Assembly: GCA_002104985.1 (NCBI GenBank)
Contig: MCGO01000108.1
Location: 62,001-126,000, forward strand
DNA from: Rhizoclosmatium globosum
Lineage: Eukaryota > Chytridiomycota > Chytridiomycetes > Chytridiales > Chytriomycetaceae
Length of the DNA stretch: 64,000 nucleotides
Direction: 5' to 3'
Of this stretch, positions 10,733-20,714 are shown one piece after another (the stretch's first letter is position 1; each line of letters begins with the position of its first letter). The translations under genes were made by a program, and so were the position numbers. The notes beneath the pieces were generated by a model. It worked only from the letters and a program-made list of their open reading frames with translations. It was not told where the DNA came from and made no database searches.

Positions 10733-11504
10733 TTACACTAAGGTATTGAACACGGCAAGAGCTTCCATGGTCGTGGGGTCATTTTGTGCCCCCTTCACAA
10801 AGTCCTGTAACGAAAGTTGCCATCCGCATCCTTCAAAGAGCGTATCAGTATTCCAACTGAATTATATGCCAGAAGACTTACCATATCCATCATTCCAAAC
10901 AGTTTGTCGACTCTCTTCTCTGGTGTGTCTTCATCAACTGCATGTTTCACAGCCGGTCCAACCATCGTATAAATTGCAGATACGACTTGAATCATTTCAT
11001 CACGCGTCACGTATCCGTCTCCATTCACATCATAGAGCGTGAAAGCCCATTGAAGCTTTTCAACCTCGGTTCCTTTCGTTGAGACTGAGACGGCGCTCAC
11101 AAACTCCTTGAAGTCAATGAAACCTTTTTAGAATATGTTAAATTGCGAGTTTGAGGTATTGGAGTTACCGTTCTTGTCAACATCAAAGAGGTGAAATACG
11201 CGGTCAGCATAGGCATCTGGATTACCCAAAGGAAAGTACTGTTTATACATGTCTTTGAACGCAGCCTTTGTGAGAGATCCAGTTGGGCATTCCTTCATGA
11301 ATCCCTTGTACCTACAGAGACAGGTTGAGATGACTCTTGAATGTTGACAGCAGGCACAAACCATTCTTGGAGCTCCTTCTTCTGAACTGCATAAACCAAG
11401 TTAATCCAGTTATTCCGAGAATACTCAAATGCTGCACTCACTATGAGTGTCCTCTCCAACGCGACTGCCTCACTGTTTGGAAGTTTTGATGCCTTGTTCC
11501 CCAT
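10733..11504 (-). CDS. NCS1: Frequenin / neuronal calcium sensor 1 homologue, one-base break in EF-hand 4
   Basis: A calcium sensor that in yeast activates the phosphatidylinositol 4-kinase Pik1. Five exons (11504-11442, 11381-11362, 11311-11169, 11123-10882, 10830-10733), the second only 20 nt. The start MGNKASKL fits an N-myristoylation signal (Gly2, Ser6). EF-hand 1 is degenerate (ECPTG), as in the family. EF-hand 2 (DVDKNGFIDFKE) and EF-hand 3 (DVNGDGYVTRDE) have full Ca ligands. EF-hand 4 begins DMDADG, then the frame slips at about 10819-10820. One added base restores a 12-residue loop and a conserved C-terminus ending AVFNTLV at the stop at 10733. With that base the protein is 188 residues, against about 190 in the family. 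Likely an assembly deletion. Confidence 0.85.
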
Positions 11505-11532
11505 TCAGTTGAAAAAAACAACACTCAAACGA
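11505..11532. promoter_or_regulatory. 28-bp gap between divergent start codons
   Basis: The frequenin ATG (11504, minus) and the ATG of the ASCH-oxygenase gene (11533, plus) are separated by only 28 bp. The sequence is A-rich. Transcription start sites for at least one gene must lie inside the other gene or exactly here, or the annotated start of one gene is too far 5'. Confidence 0.5.
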
Positions 11533-13036
11533 ATGTTTCTCGCCCTCGAAGTCCAGTCGCCATGGGCTCAGATGGTTCTAACTGGTTCAAAGACGATAGA
11601 AACGCGACGATACCCGTTTCCGCCCAACTAATCGGCAAGAAGATTTGGATGTTGGAAACACGACAAGGAACAGTCGGCACATCGGCCCTCGGAGATACTG
11701 TTCGACTCACAGATAGCATTCGCATCACCGAATCGTTTGTGGTCTCTGAGTGCATCAAGTACGAGACACTTGAACAGTGGGACGCCGACGAACTTCGACA
11801 CAGAGTTCCTCGCGATTCGCCTTACCGATGGAACGGCGATATCGATGTTTACGGATGGATTGTTTCTGAGCCTGTTATTGAATCTCTTACTTTGGATACT
11901 CCACACAATGATTTGGTCTTGGAACGACTGTATCGCTCACTTTTCACCCTCTCTCTTGTTGTACCAACAGTCGACATCTCCGTGCTCTCCAATGACATCT
12001 TGGCTCTCATCAAAACACAATGTGAACATGTTGGATTCCTTCGCGTGACTCATGATAGCATTGATTCCAGCATCGTCGCAGCAGCCCATTCTGCCGCAAA
12101 GGCCTTCTTTTCGCTCCCTGATGCAGACAAGGAATCCGCAAGCAAATACAAAATCAAGAAAACAAACGACTCGTTCTGTAGCACTGGATATCGTGGCGCT
12201 GAAAACGGAGCCAACAATACTGGTGGTCGCGAGTCCTGGTCTTGCACCCGCCCCGATTACACTGGAACCAACACCGACGCGTACTATACATCCACAACAG
12301 GGCGTAAAAGTTTTCAGTAGCCCCAGACCCACAAGTTCCATGGCCAACCACCCTCCCGCACTTCCAACCTTCCATCGAGAACTACTACAACCTAGTACAA
12401 GTCCTCTCAACCCACTTATTCAAAGCCTTCACTCAAATCCTCAACCTACCCAACGAATCCACTCTCCTCGACATGTGCCGCCGTCACACAAGTACACTCA
12501 TGTTGAGCAACCACAGACCAGGATACACAAGCCAAGCCGTCTTAACTCCACACGCGACATAACATGTTTCACGATCCTTACGCACGATGACTCCATCGAC
12601 GCAAGCGGAACCAACTGTTTACAAGTCGTGAACCCGTATTACGACACCGACCCTCGCCTGGTGTATGGATTCCTCTAGCGCGTGCCCCAAAATCAAACAA
12701 GGCGTGTTTTCTGGTGAACATTGGACAAATTATGGAACGTTGGTCGGCGGGGAGTTTGAAAGCAACTTTGCATCGTGTTGTTCGGAATAGTGGGGCTGTG
12801 CCGAGGCTGTGGAATCTCGTCGACAGGCGCTAGTGTATTTCCAAATACGGATTACGATGCCGTGTTGGAACCTTTGGTGCAAATTCTGTGGGTGTGCGAT
12901 TTGAGAAGGAACAGATGGCGAGTATGAAGCGAAACGAATGGCGGCGTTGTATAACGGCTCTGATCAAGTTACTTTGTTCAAGTGTTATAATCAGGATGTA
13001 CTTTATCGCGTTCAGAACCTTCAACTTCTTGATTAA
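11533..13036 (+). CDS. ASCH domain fused to a 2-oxoglutarate/Fe(II) dioxygenase, several one-base breaks
   Basis: Residues 1 to ~115 resemble an ASCH domain: FLALEVQSPWAQMVLTGSKT and TIETRR, then DVYGWIVSEP. ASCH domains are thought to bind RNA or modified nucleotides. The rest is an isopenicillin N synthase-type oxygenase: an N-terminal DIOX_N block (LVVPTVDISVL, GFLRVTHDSI, AAKAFFSLPDADK, STGYRGAENG), then TPHADITCFTILTHDD with the Fe-binding HxD, and GSLKATLHRVV with the distal His. The frame breaks near 11628, 12303, 12555, 12655 and about 12840, each fixed by one base and each between well-conserved blocks. The C-terminus is therefore uncertain; I place it at the stop at 13036. No residue expected for catalysis is visibly lost. 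It converges on the DUF2828 gene with a gap of about 50 bp. Confidence 0.65.
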
Positions 13037-13083
13037 AAATAAACGTACAATTATGCTCAAAATTACAGTTTTATTTATATGGT

Positions 13084-14658
13084 TTATGCAGAAGAGGGTA
13101 GATCAGAAGGGGGTAAGGTGATGCAATCATATCTTTCATCCTGAATTGCATTCATCATTGTGTCAAATGGAGTAATTTCTTCACCCTTCAAGACAGCCTT
13201 CAAAACGTGTGGGGAATAGCCACTGACAAGAGACACGTTGGGCATTGCTGAAGTGGTGGGGAAATCCGAAGAACAACCGTTAACGTTCCAAAATACCAAG
13301 TGAGGAACATTATACCCGGCAGCCTTGTACTTTGAAGCAAGAGCATGGTAGTTTGTATTGCCGTCATTAGCGCAATCAAACTGCATATCTGACACAACAA
13401 TCAGTCGTTTAGGCATAGCATCTTGTCTCAAGTTCCCTCTCTTTGCAGTGTCAAGAATGAGTTCCAACGCAGCCTGGAAGTTGGTACTTCCACCCCATGG
13501 AGCATGTTTAAACAACGAACTTGATCTCGAAGGGTTGACCCAGTCACCATATGGAAGCGTGGAGTTGACTCGAACGTCATAACAAGACCCTTCCATGCGT
13601 TTGAGGTGAGCTGAGAGACAAGAATACCAAGCGCGATCGAAATCTGCATGGCAAGCCAGACATACTTCCCGACACATCCGACATGACAAGAACGTTGGAC
13701 AGATCCCCAAGTTCATGCCCCTTTGACAGCATGACTTTCCACTGTGCCTCTACAAGTTGATCCACCTCATTGAATCCCTGAGTCAATAATGGTCCACAAT
13801 TTGGTGCGGAAACAAGTCCTTTGCATTTACTTTTGTTTCCCCACTGGCAAGAGACTGCTTGTATTCCGCAAACCGGTCACCAGAGTTGCGGTCGAATGCT
13901 TTACCGGGACGCCCATGAATCTTCATTGCAACAGAGGGAACGTGGCTGAACTGAATACCCTCCCAATCCTTCGCACACATTCTACGTTCCAGGATATCCA
14001 GCCGTTTACGAAGAGGCGAAAGATACATTTTGCGCAGCTCAGACGAGTTCTTGAGTCCAAGTTTCTTTGCGAGTTTCTTGTTTACTCTCGTCTTTTTGTC
14101 CTCGCTCTTGTTCTCTGAGGGAATCCACTTTGCCGCCAGAGAGATTGACGCCGCCTCGTCTTCGAGAGCGGCAAGGTCCTTCTTCAACTGAGTCGCCCAG
14201 AGCTCGAGAGCCTTGTCTTCGAGAGGCGTGTTCATGAGAGCGATTGCGTCGTCGAATCGGCCAAACTTTGCAACGAAACTGTCGAGATTGTGTTCGAGAA
14301 AGAGTTGTTTGTGAGTTGCGAGCCATTCGAGAAAGTGGCGGCCGAGGGATCGTTCGCCCTTTCCCCCGCGAATGTCCCGAACAAAGGCACCGATTTTGAG
14401 AGTGTCGAGCGGGTTTTCATCGAAGGCGGCGGCGGCGAGGGCGGCGAGGCGCTGCGAATCGAGGCCGCGACTCGTCGAGTAGAAGAGGTCGACGCGTGCG
14501 CTGCCCGTCGTTGCGTGCGACACGGCCCCGTTCCACGTCGATGAAGTGCCTGGCGTTGAACTTGCGAGGGCGGCGCTGCGGAAGGAGGTGCTCATTGGCT
14601 TGGCGATGGTGCTTGCTCGCATTGCAGATTCAGGGCGCTCAATATCTAGTGATTTCAT
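13084..14658 (-). CDS. DUF2828 / vWA-like protein, three one-base breaks
   Basis: A member of the DUF2828 family: an N-terminal helical region resembling TROVE-type repeats, followed by a von Willebrand A-like domain. Seen: FVRDIRGGKGERSLGRHFLEW at about residue 95, DLFPHQIVDHY just before the vWA part, LSNVLVMSDVSGSMSGLP with the DxSxS metal site, ALGILVSQL, APWGGSTNFQAALELIL, and KRLIVVSDMQFD. The frame slips near 13785, 13650 and 13505. Adding one base at each gives 525 residues, with homology continuous across each joint. Roles in the family are poorly known; Ro60-like RNA binding is an analogy only. The start at 14658 could be a later Met (MRAST or MSTSF). Confidence 0.75.
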
Positions 14659-15258
14659 TGCGGCGAAGTTACAAGTGGTTCAGTCACAATATGTAGACAA
14701 GTCCGCAGTTTGAATGTCGCACTCCGAACGCCGCACATCTTTCTCCATTGTTATAATAAATCCTAATTAACTATTGTCACATTTTATCACAAACTGAATT
14801 GCCATAAAATTGTGCTCGTTTAATTACAAGGGATTATTTATCTCATCTAGATTACCTCTCATATTATACTTTCTTTATTAGATACTTGAATCGCTATTGG
14901 AAGGATTCTGTAAATGGCTGACTCTTATTAAACCCTGAATCAATATGTTACAAATTATCAACAAATGTCACAATTCCATCGTTATTTAGGTGACAGTTTT
15001 TAGAACTTACCATTTGAGCTGAGGCAAAATCTTGCTTTGGTTGCGTAATTTGCGCTGTATTCGTGGATGGATTTTGGCAGGATTTTGCGTCACATTCACT
15101 TGATTATTGTCCATTTTGGGCTCCATTTGTTCAGTAGTCATAGAATGGGGTAACTAACAGTCATTCTCAGTTACTTTCTGGTGCAAGGATTTCAGAAGGT
15201 CAGCTGCTTGCCTGATAGTCAAACACAGTGATAAATTAATAACCCTCTTCAACAGGCG
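14659..15258. other. 600-bp AT-rich spacer, no gene seen
   Basis: Between the DUF2828 start codon and the tRNA. AT-rich, without an open frame of note on either strand. It should contain the DUF2828 promoter. I see no repeat or hairpin worth listing. Confidence 0.6.
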
Positions 15259-15330
15259 TGTTGTGTAGTGTAGTGGTTATCACCCTGGTTTTTGATACCA
15301 GTAACCCCGGTTCGAATCCGGGCACGACCT
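15259..15330 (+). tRNA. tRNA-Gln (anticodon TTG)
   Basis: 72 nt without an intron. D arm GTGTAGTGGTTATCAC. Anticodon arm CTGGT-TTTTGAT-ACCAG, with U33 and anticodon TTG for CAA codons. Variable loop TAAC. T arm CCCGG-TTCGAAT-CCGGG. The acceptor 3' strand CACGACC pairs with TGTTGTG on the 5' side, with one G-U pair and a T1-C72 mismatch at the tip. The internal A and B boxes look intact. Confidence 0.85.
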
Positions 15331-15710
15331 TGTGTAGCTGTTTTATTCGCGTTGAGTTAGTTGAGGTGGTGGTGGTGGGTGGTTGTGGAGACGATGGTTT
15401 GGGACGCTGCCTTTCCTACCTTTCTCTCTTTCCTATTTTAAATGCATCTTAATTAGGATCTTTTGGGTTTGTATTAATGCTCCATTATGTGAGGCATTCG
15501 TGGCAATCTTGAAACCCGCATGTTGGTCTCGGAGGAAAGACAGAGACCAAAGAGCGCGAAATAACTGTACGCATTTACTTTTCTTAGTATGTATTATAAT
15601 GAGTTACTGTTCCGGCAACTCGGCGGCCCTTCTTGCCGACCGTACCTGTTACACCAAACTTTCACCCTTCACAGAGCCGTTCCTCCTCCTTCCCTTAATT
15701 TTCCCACAAA

Positions 15711-16234
15711 ATGCAATCAAGGTCTCCCCCTTCTGGTCTCCCCTTGGTTCGAAAGCCTCCTTCTCCTCGTCCAGTTCCGTGCAGTCGTTGCAGGGCAAGC
15801 AGAAGAAAATGTGAGGCAAGTGGCACCAACAGTTGCGCACGATGTATTCGTCTTGGTCTCTCCTGTGTGCGACCATCACAGCATTCATTTGTTGCTTTAC
15901 GTTGTGGTGAGATGATGTGATTCTAAATCCCAAACAACCCTGTACTCTATCAAGGCCACAACCAATATCGCCATCACTATCTGAATTGCAAATGCACCAA
16001 TACTTGAGTCCACCTTTTGAATGCGTTGTTAGAACTCCAAGTAAACCAAGATTGTCGGAATCAAGCTTCAAAGTCCCTTGTGAATACTCGTCTTCATCAT
16101 CAAAATCTCTTCTAGTGCTAACAAGCAGTACTACGCTGCATTGCAAAACAAGTGTTCCTCTAAATTCCATACTAGCACTTTGGGACAAGCGTTTAGAACA
16201 ACAAATTGATTCTACGGGGTTCCTTTTCGATTAA
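15711..16234 (+). CDS. Small Zn2Cys6 transcription factor-like protein, exon structure unsure
   Basis: The first 70 codons from the ATG at 15711 encode a fungal binuclear zinc cluster: CSRCRASRRKCEA, then SCARCIRLGLSC, giving six Cys with the spacing C-x2-C-x6-C-x7-C-x2-C-x6-C. A Pro-rich basic lead (RKPPSPRPVP) precedes it. The frame stops at 15920. A second open frame from about 15956 to 16234 (Ser-rich, with LWDKRLEQQIDSTGF) probably forms the rest. A donor at 15909 (GTGAGA) and an acceptor near 15953 exist, but the phases differ by one, so either one base is missing or the real junction is elsewhere. No middle homology region of larger Zn2Cys6 factors is visible; targets are unknown. Confidence 0.6.
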
Positions 16235-16338
16235 ATATAAGAATATTAAATATTTTAATATAATGCTTCATTTAATCTTAGATATATGAATAGGTTCGGA
16301 AGAAACGGGTGCCTCCAAAAAAACGAAGCCGCAACCAA

Positions 16339-17043
16339 ATGAGTCACCAACCCGCCTGGATCGCCCACGTCGACCTAACCTCGCTCGACCGCGCCAAAGA
16401 AAGCACTGCCAGCATAACAACCCTCGTACACACCGCATCCCGCCTCAACACCGCCTGTGTCTGCGTGTACTCCGAACGCGTTGGGGAGGCCAAATCAGCA
16501 AGCCCCTCTATCGCTGTTGCCACTGTCGTCAACTTCCCCGACGGCTCAGACTCTCAATCGGCCGTCGTTGCTGAAACTGTGAAAGCTGTTGAATCTGGTG
16601 CAACAGAAATCGATGTTGTTTGGAACTACAAGGCCTACAAGGATGGTGACGTGGACGCTGCAGTTGCTCCTGTCGAGTGGGTCGCTCAGGCCGTGAAGGA
16701 TAAGTCGAATGTTCAGATTAAGGTTATTCTGGAGTCTGGTGCGATTGAGCCATCAACCCTTCGGAAGGCGTGTGATCTCGTGCTGGCTCACTTTGACGAT
16801 GCACAAAGAGTGTATTATTTGAAGACATCGACAGGAAAGAATGGGTTTGAAGGGGCCACGATTGAGTCTGCGACCACTATTCTTGAAGCTATTAAGGCAG
16901 CCAATAAGTTTGAGCACGTTGGTCTCAAGGTTTCTGGCGGTGTCCGCACTGTGGAACAGGCCGAGCAATATTATAAGTTGGCTCAAAGCTATGGATGCAA
17001 GCATTTCCGCATTGGCGCGTCTTCATTATTGGATGGTTTCTGA
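16339..17043 (+). CDS. deoC: Deoxyribose-phosphate aldolase
   Basis: Cleaves 2-deoxyribose 5-phosphate to glyceraldehyde 3-phosphate and acetaldehyde in deoxynucleoside salvage. An intronless frame of 234 residues from the ATG at 16339 (MSHQPAW). An upstream GTG would add ten basic residues and is not needed. Class I aldolase features: IAHVDLTSLD at the N-terminus, ATVVNFPDGSD, ATEIDVVWNYKAYKDGD with the catalytic Asp, a Schiff-base Lys in YLKTSTGKNGF, LKVSGGVRT, and FRIGASSL at the phosphate site near the C-terminus. The DUF2828 gene and tRNA lie upstream, and the NSUN methyltransferase starts 73 bp downstream on the same strand. The intronless structure and close match to the bacterial enzyme are compatible with old horizontal transfer, but not proof. 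Confidence 0.93.
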   Translation: MSHQPAWIAHVDLTSLDRAKESTASITTLVHTASRLNTACVCVYSERVGEAKSASPSIAVATVVNFPDGSDSQSAVVAETVKAVESGATEIDVVWNYKAYKDGDVDAAVAPVEWVAQAVKDKSNVQIKVILESGAIEPSTLRKACDLVLAHFDDAQRVYYLKTSTGKNGFEGATIESATTILEAIKAANKFEHVGLKVSGGVRTVEQAEQYYKLAQSYGCKHFRIGASSLLDGF

Positions 17044-17085
17044 GACAAATACTAGTGAAATACCTCTTCTTTCTTTTTGTTCTCA

Positions 17086-17113
17086 CCAACAACACCAACA
17101 CCAACACCAACAC
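17086..17113 (+). repeat. CACCAA microsatellite in the leader of the NSUN gene
   Basis: About four near-perfect copies of a CACCAA hexamer immediately 5' of the ATG at 17117. The leader is therefore an unstructured CA/CAA-rich stretch. Confidence 0.8.
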
Positions 17114-17116
17114 CCA

Positions 17117-18481
17117 ATGCAAACCACCACCGACGAGCCCGACGCCGAATCAACGGTGCTTCCGAGTTCCAAGGCCAAGAAAGGCGACAAGAAAGTGTCC
17201 AAGACGAAACAGAAGGAACTGCTCCGCCTCGAAGCGCAGCGATCGGCCTTCTCCCGCTTCTTCGCCGCTCTTTACGCCGACCAAGAAGGACGCTGGGCTC
17301 GGCTTCTCGCCGCCCTCGAGTCGCCCGTGCGCTTCGCCTGCGTAATCAATAAGTATGCGAATCCGGATGGTTCGTTGGCCCTTTCGTGATCGCTACTTCC
17401 CCTAACTCACTTGTTATGGCATGTAGATGTCATGCGTGCCCTTAACCCTGTAGAAGGCCTCCTTCAAATCGTGGATCTCCAACCTGGTCTTCGTGTGTCA
17501 CTCTTGACGAATCAAACAGAGACCCACGACCTTTCCCACCGCCGAAAATGGATATGGGCGGTGTTAAAACGCATTACTTGATGGATTTGGCGAGTGTTGT
17601 TGCCACAGAAGGACTGGATCTTCAACCTGGTGATACAGTATTGGATATGTGTGCCGCGCCTGGTGGAAAGTCGTTCTGTATGTTGCAGCGGTTAGGACCT
17701 AGAGGAAGACTTATTGCGAATGAGGTATGAAAGTTCAAGACTTAATCTGAGTTGGAGTGAGGGTTGAGTGAGAATAACAACGGAGATACACACTGTAAAA
17801 TGGAACTCCAGAATTCAAGTCATGGAATTTATTATAAGTGGAATTGGATTATGTTAGAGACTGGTAGTCGAATGGTGTGGGGATATGACACAAAAGAATG
17901 CTGACACCATTCATGAACAGATGTCAAACGACCGCCGAACTCGACTTAGAAAAGTCCTCAAAGAATACATTCCAACCCAAATCCTTACCACTTGTATCGA
18001 AACCACTGGATTCGACGGAACCAAGAAAGACTCCTTCCCACGAAACACATATCCCAAGATTCTATGTGACGCACCTTGTTCCTCTGAACGACATGTACTC
18101 CATGATGATGCGGAATTGGGGCAGTGGAGTGCAGGTCGTACAAAAGCCAGTGCGAAGCGACAAGTTCAGTTGCTTGGAAACGCGTTACGTGCTGCATTGG
18201 ATGAAGGTGGACGAGTTGTATATGCGACTTGCTCAATCAGTAAACACGAAAATGATTTGGTCGTTCAGAAAGTCATCAAGAAAAGCCCGTTCAAAGTAAA
18301 AGTACGAACACATGATAGGGCGTGGATGGTTGGAGAGGCGACCGAAGTTGGATGGATTGTATTGCCAGATACTCCAGGTCGGTGGGGACCGTTGTACTTT
18401 GCTGTCTTGGAGAAGGATGGATACAAAGAAGATGGTAAAGAAGATGATGGGTTGGATGATATGGACGATATGGATGATTGA
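17117..18481 (+). CDS. NOL1/NOP2/Sun RNA m5C methyltransferase (NSUN3/4-like), one-base break
   Basis: S-adenosylmethionine-dependent RNA cytosine-5 methyltransferase; NSUN3 and NSUN4 relatives act in mitochondria. Exons 17117-17369, 17427-17724 and 17921-18481. The N-terminus is Lys-rich. Core motifs: GVKTHYLMDLASV, LQPGDTVLDMCAAPGGKS for the SAM-binding loop, RLIANE then NDRRTRLRKVLKEY, ILCDAPCSSERH with motif IV Cys, and VVYATCSISKHEN with motif VI Cys, the two catalytic cysteines. The tail is acidic (DGLDDMDDMDD). Exon 2 slips frame at about 17518; one added base makes 370 residues and joins LTNQT to DPRPFPPPK. Intron 2 (196 nt) is long for this window. Whether it is NSUN3- or NSUN4-type cannot be decided by eye. 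Confidence 0.82.
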
Positions 18482-18593
18482 ATACAACTCCAATTTTTTG
18501 AAAATGAGACATGGTATTTTCAATATGTGGGAATGAGGAAAGAGAATAACAGTACTGCAACGACACAACTTCCCAACCAATCAGCCGCTTGAC

Positions 18594-20021
18594 CTACTTC
18601 CTCTTTCGCAATTTTCGTCCTTCATCAGGGACGTTTTCCTTCTCCGTACCAACTTCCTCACCATTGACTCCACCCTGAATCTGGAAAGGCTCTGTTTCAG
18701 CTTCAACTGGAGCGTCTTCTTCCCCACCAACTTCGTCAACTACATTTTCAACTTGCTCTCCATCTTCACCCTCTAATTGAACATCATTTTCCACGTCGCC
18801 GGGTGGCAATGGACTACCCACTCGCGAATCTTGATGGTCGCCCAACATACCACCAGCCCAAACCCTGAAGACCGACCGAAACTTGGCGAAGCACCCGAAA
18901 ATGCACTGTCAACACTTCGACCACGGCTTTTGTCACGGTATTGATGAGGTTCGTTCAGCGCACCACAAGACATACATTTGAATTCTAGACATCACACGAT
19001 TAGTCTGAACAAGAATATTGCTGAAACTCACTCGAGAGTTCATACTGGTCAGGTGGAACGAGTCCATTGTGAGTGAAACAGGCTTGGCAAATCAGTGCGT
19101 ATTTGTTTTGAGGGCCCTCGACGTCTCCAACAACTGCATCCATGACGCGATCGAACCACCGGGATTGAGCTGATGCTGGAGCTGCTGATTGAACTGACAT
19201 AGAAGTCAGTGGGGCTTGATTCACCAAAAGGAAACAAACCTTGAATCGCTGGAATACTGCCAGGAGGACCTTGTTGATTTGGAGTCTGAAACGGAGTTTC
19301 GCTTCCATTTGGTCGAAGAGGAGTTTGCATGGTGTTCTGTGGTTGCGTTGCTTGAAGGGATTCAGTTTGAGTACACCCAAACACCAGAATTCTACATACC
19401 AGGAGTCTTAACTTGCTTGGGCAAGGAAGGCCTCAATTGCTTTGGAGGTGTGTCAAACTTATCCAAGAGGTTTTTGGTGGTATAATAACCAGTTTTCTTC
19501 TTTAGTTCTTCGACCTTCTCTTGAATTAACCAATGTTCCTGTATCAATAAAATCTAGCCATACCTTGAGTTTCTGTGTTGTTCGAAGAGTGTCGAGCTTT
19601 CGGCCTAGAGTATTTCAGCGCTCAGTGCCTTGCCATACAACTCACATTGTAGAAGCACTCACCACTAGTACGGAGCTTTGCCTTATACCAAACATCGACA
19701 AGCACGCGCGAATAGTAAATTCTTTTAGGTCACCGTTAGCAGTGCAAGACACAAAGGACAAACGTACACAACAGGCACAAGGGTGAGAACGGCAACCTTG
19801 ATGAGCCACACGCCAGCCGGATCATTTGCAGGCGAAAGAACGGTGAAATACGCAGCGAGATAGACTGCATACAAGGCCCCAAAGTACTTCAAAATCGCTG
19901 CTTGCCATGCAATCGACAGACTCTCGTACTGCAGCATGGCTTCCTCCGTCTTCTTGATATCGTCTTCGATGCCTTGCAGCACAGCAGCATAGTCTGGCTC
20001 TCCGCGCAGCCACTCAAACAT
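18594..20021 (-). CDS. LNP1: Lunapark ER-junction protein (Lnp1), one-base break
   Basis: Lunapark stabilises three-way junctions of tubular endoplasmic reticulum. From the ATG at 20021: a short cytosolic part with a coiled segment (GIEDDIKKTEEAMLQYE), two closely spaced hydrophobic segments (AILKYFGALYAVYLAAYFTVL and VWLIKVAVLTLVPVV), a basic helical stretch (IYYSRVLVDVWYKAKLRT), and KKKTGYYTTKNLLDKFD. A Pro/Thr linker leads to the diagnostic zinc ribbon (FDRVMDAVVGDV, then YALICQACFTHNGLVPP and FKCMSCGALNEP) split by an intron after YELS. The C-terminus is acidic, ending in basic RKLRKRK. Seven exons; introns of about 45-100 nt. The last exon slips frame at 18863-18865 (CCC probably CCCC), just after the zinc ribbon. 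Confidence 0.88.
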
Positions 20022-20060
20022 TCACAAGGGGTGTTCTTTTTGAAGAAGGTTTTATTCGCT

Positions 20061-20590
20061 TCATTCTTTCATATCTTCTTCGTCTCCTTCCGATGTCAGT
20101 CTCGTAGCAAGATTAGCTTTCCACAAGACGCCTAGAAAGAGGGAATCATAGTGTTCAGTGGAGATTCAAACACCCACAGGAACACAAACTGACCTTGATG
20201 CCGAAGTGCATATACAAAGGCTGAAACAACATCTTTCTCATTCACAGTTTGCTCGTTAAAGTGTCGTTGTACAGCTGCTACTAGTTCGTCCCGTGGCATC
20301 AGATTCTTGGTTGATCGGAGCTTTTGGATCCGTCTGGACAGGATGAAAGAAGGTTAGGATTGAAGGGAAGTCATAGAAAACAAGCTACTGCTGACCTGTA
20401 TCGTCTCAGAGTAGCGTCATCGACCTGGTATGTGTTTGGAAGAGGGTGTGTGAACAATGTCAGTCAATCAGCAGATGAGGGAAAGTATGCTAGGGTTGCA
20501 TAAGGAAGCTATTCTATTGGAACTGCGGCTCGAATGGAGAAAGATTGATAAGAACTTGGGGCTTCTAGGCATCACCTGGCTGAAATCCAT
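20061..20590 (-). CDS. SAP30-like Sin3-binding protein
   Basis: Resembles the C-terminal Sin3-binding domain of SAP30, a subunit of the Sin3-Rpd3 histone deacetylase complex. Exons 20590-20576, 20424-20396, 20333-20194 and 20131-20061 join in phase to 84 residues: MDFSQ, then VDDATLRRYRR, IQKLRST, MPRDELVAAVQRHFNEQ, EKDVVSAFVYALRHQ. The acidic tail ends EGDEEDMKE. The initial MDFSQ exon is only 15 nt and its frame stays open upstream for about 21 more codons (RLQLPLVQKIVERTNTQ). A further 5' exon is therefore possible and the protein may be longer. It lies 40 bp from the Lunapark start on the same strand. Identity rests on the DATLRRYRR and HF motifs. Confidence 0.6.
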
Positions 20591-20714
20591 GTTTGGCTGC
20601 GTGTTGGTCCTTTCAACGATTTTCTGAACAAGTGGCAATTGGAGGCGAGCCCCATTAGTTCAGAGTCCTTATCTTTCTTTCGAATACTTGTGAAAGAATT
20701 GTAGGGATATTTAT

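Noticed and set aside
10491..11042. Plus-strand 183-codon frame
   Set aside because: Antisense to VTS1 exon 1 and to frequenin exons 4-5, both with well-supported splicing.
16309..16338. Upstream GTG start for the aldolase
   Set aside because: Non-ATG, adds ten basic residues not seen in the family; the ATG at 16339 fits better.
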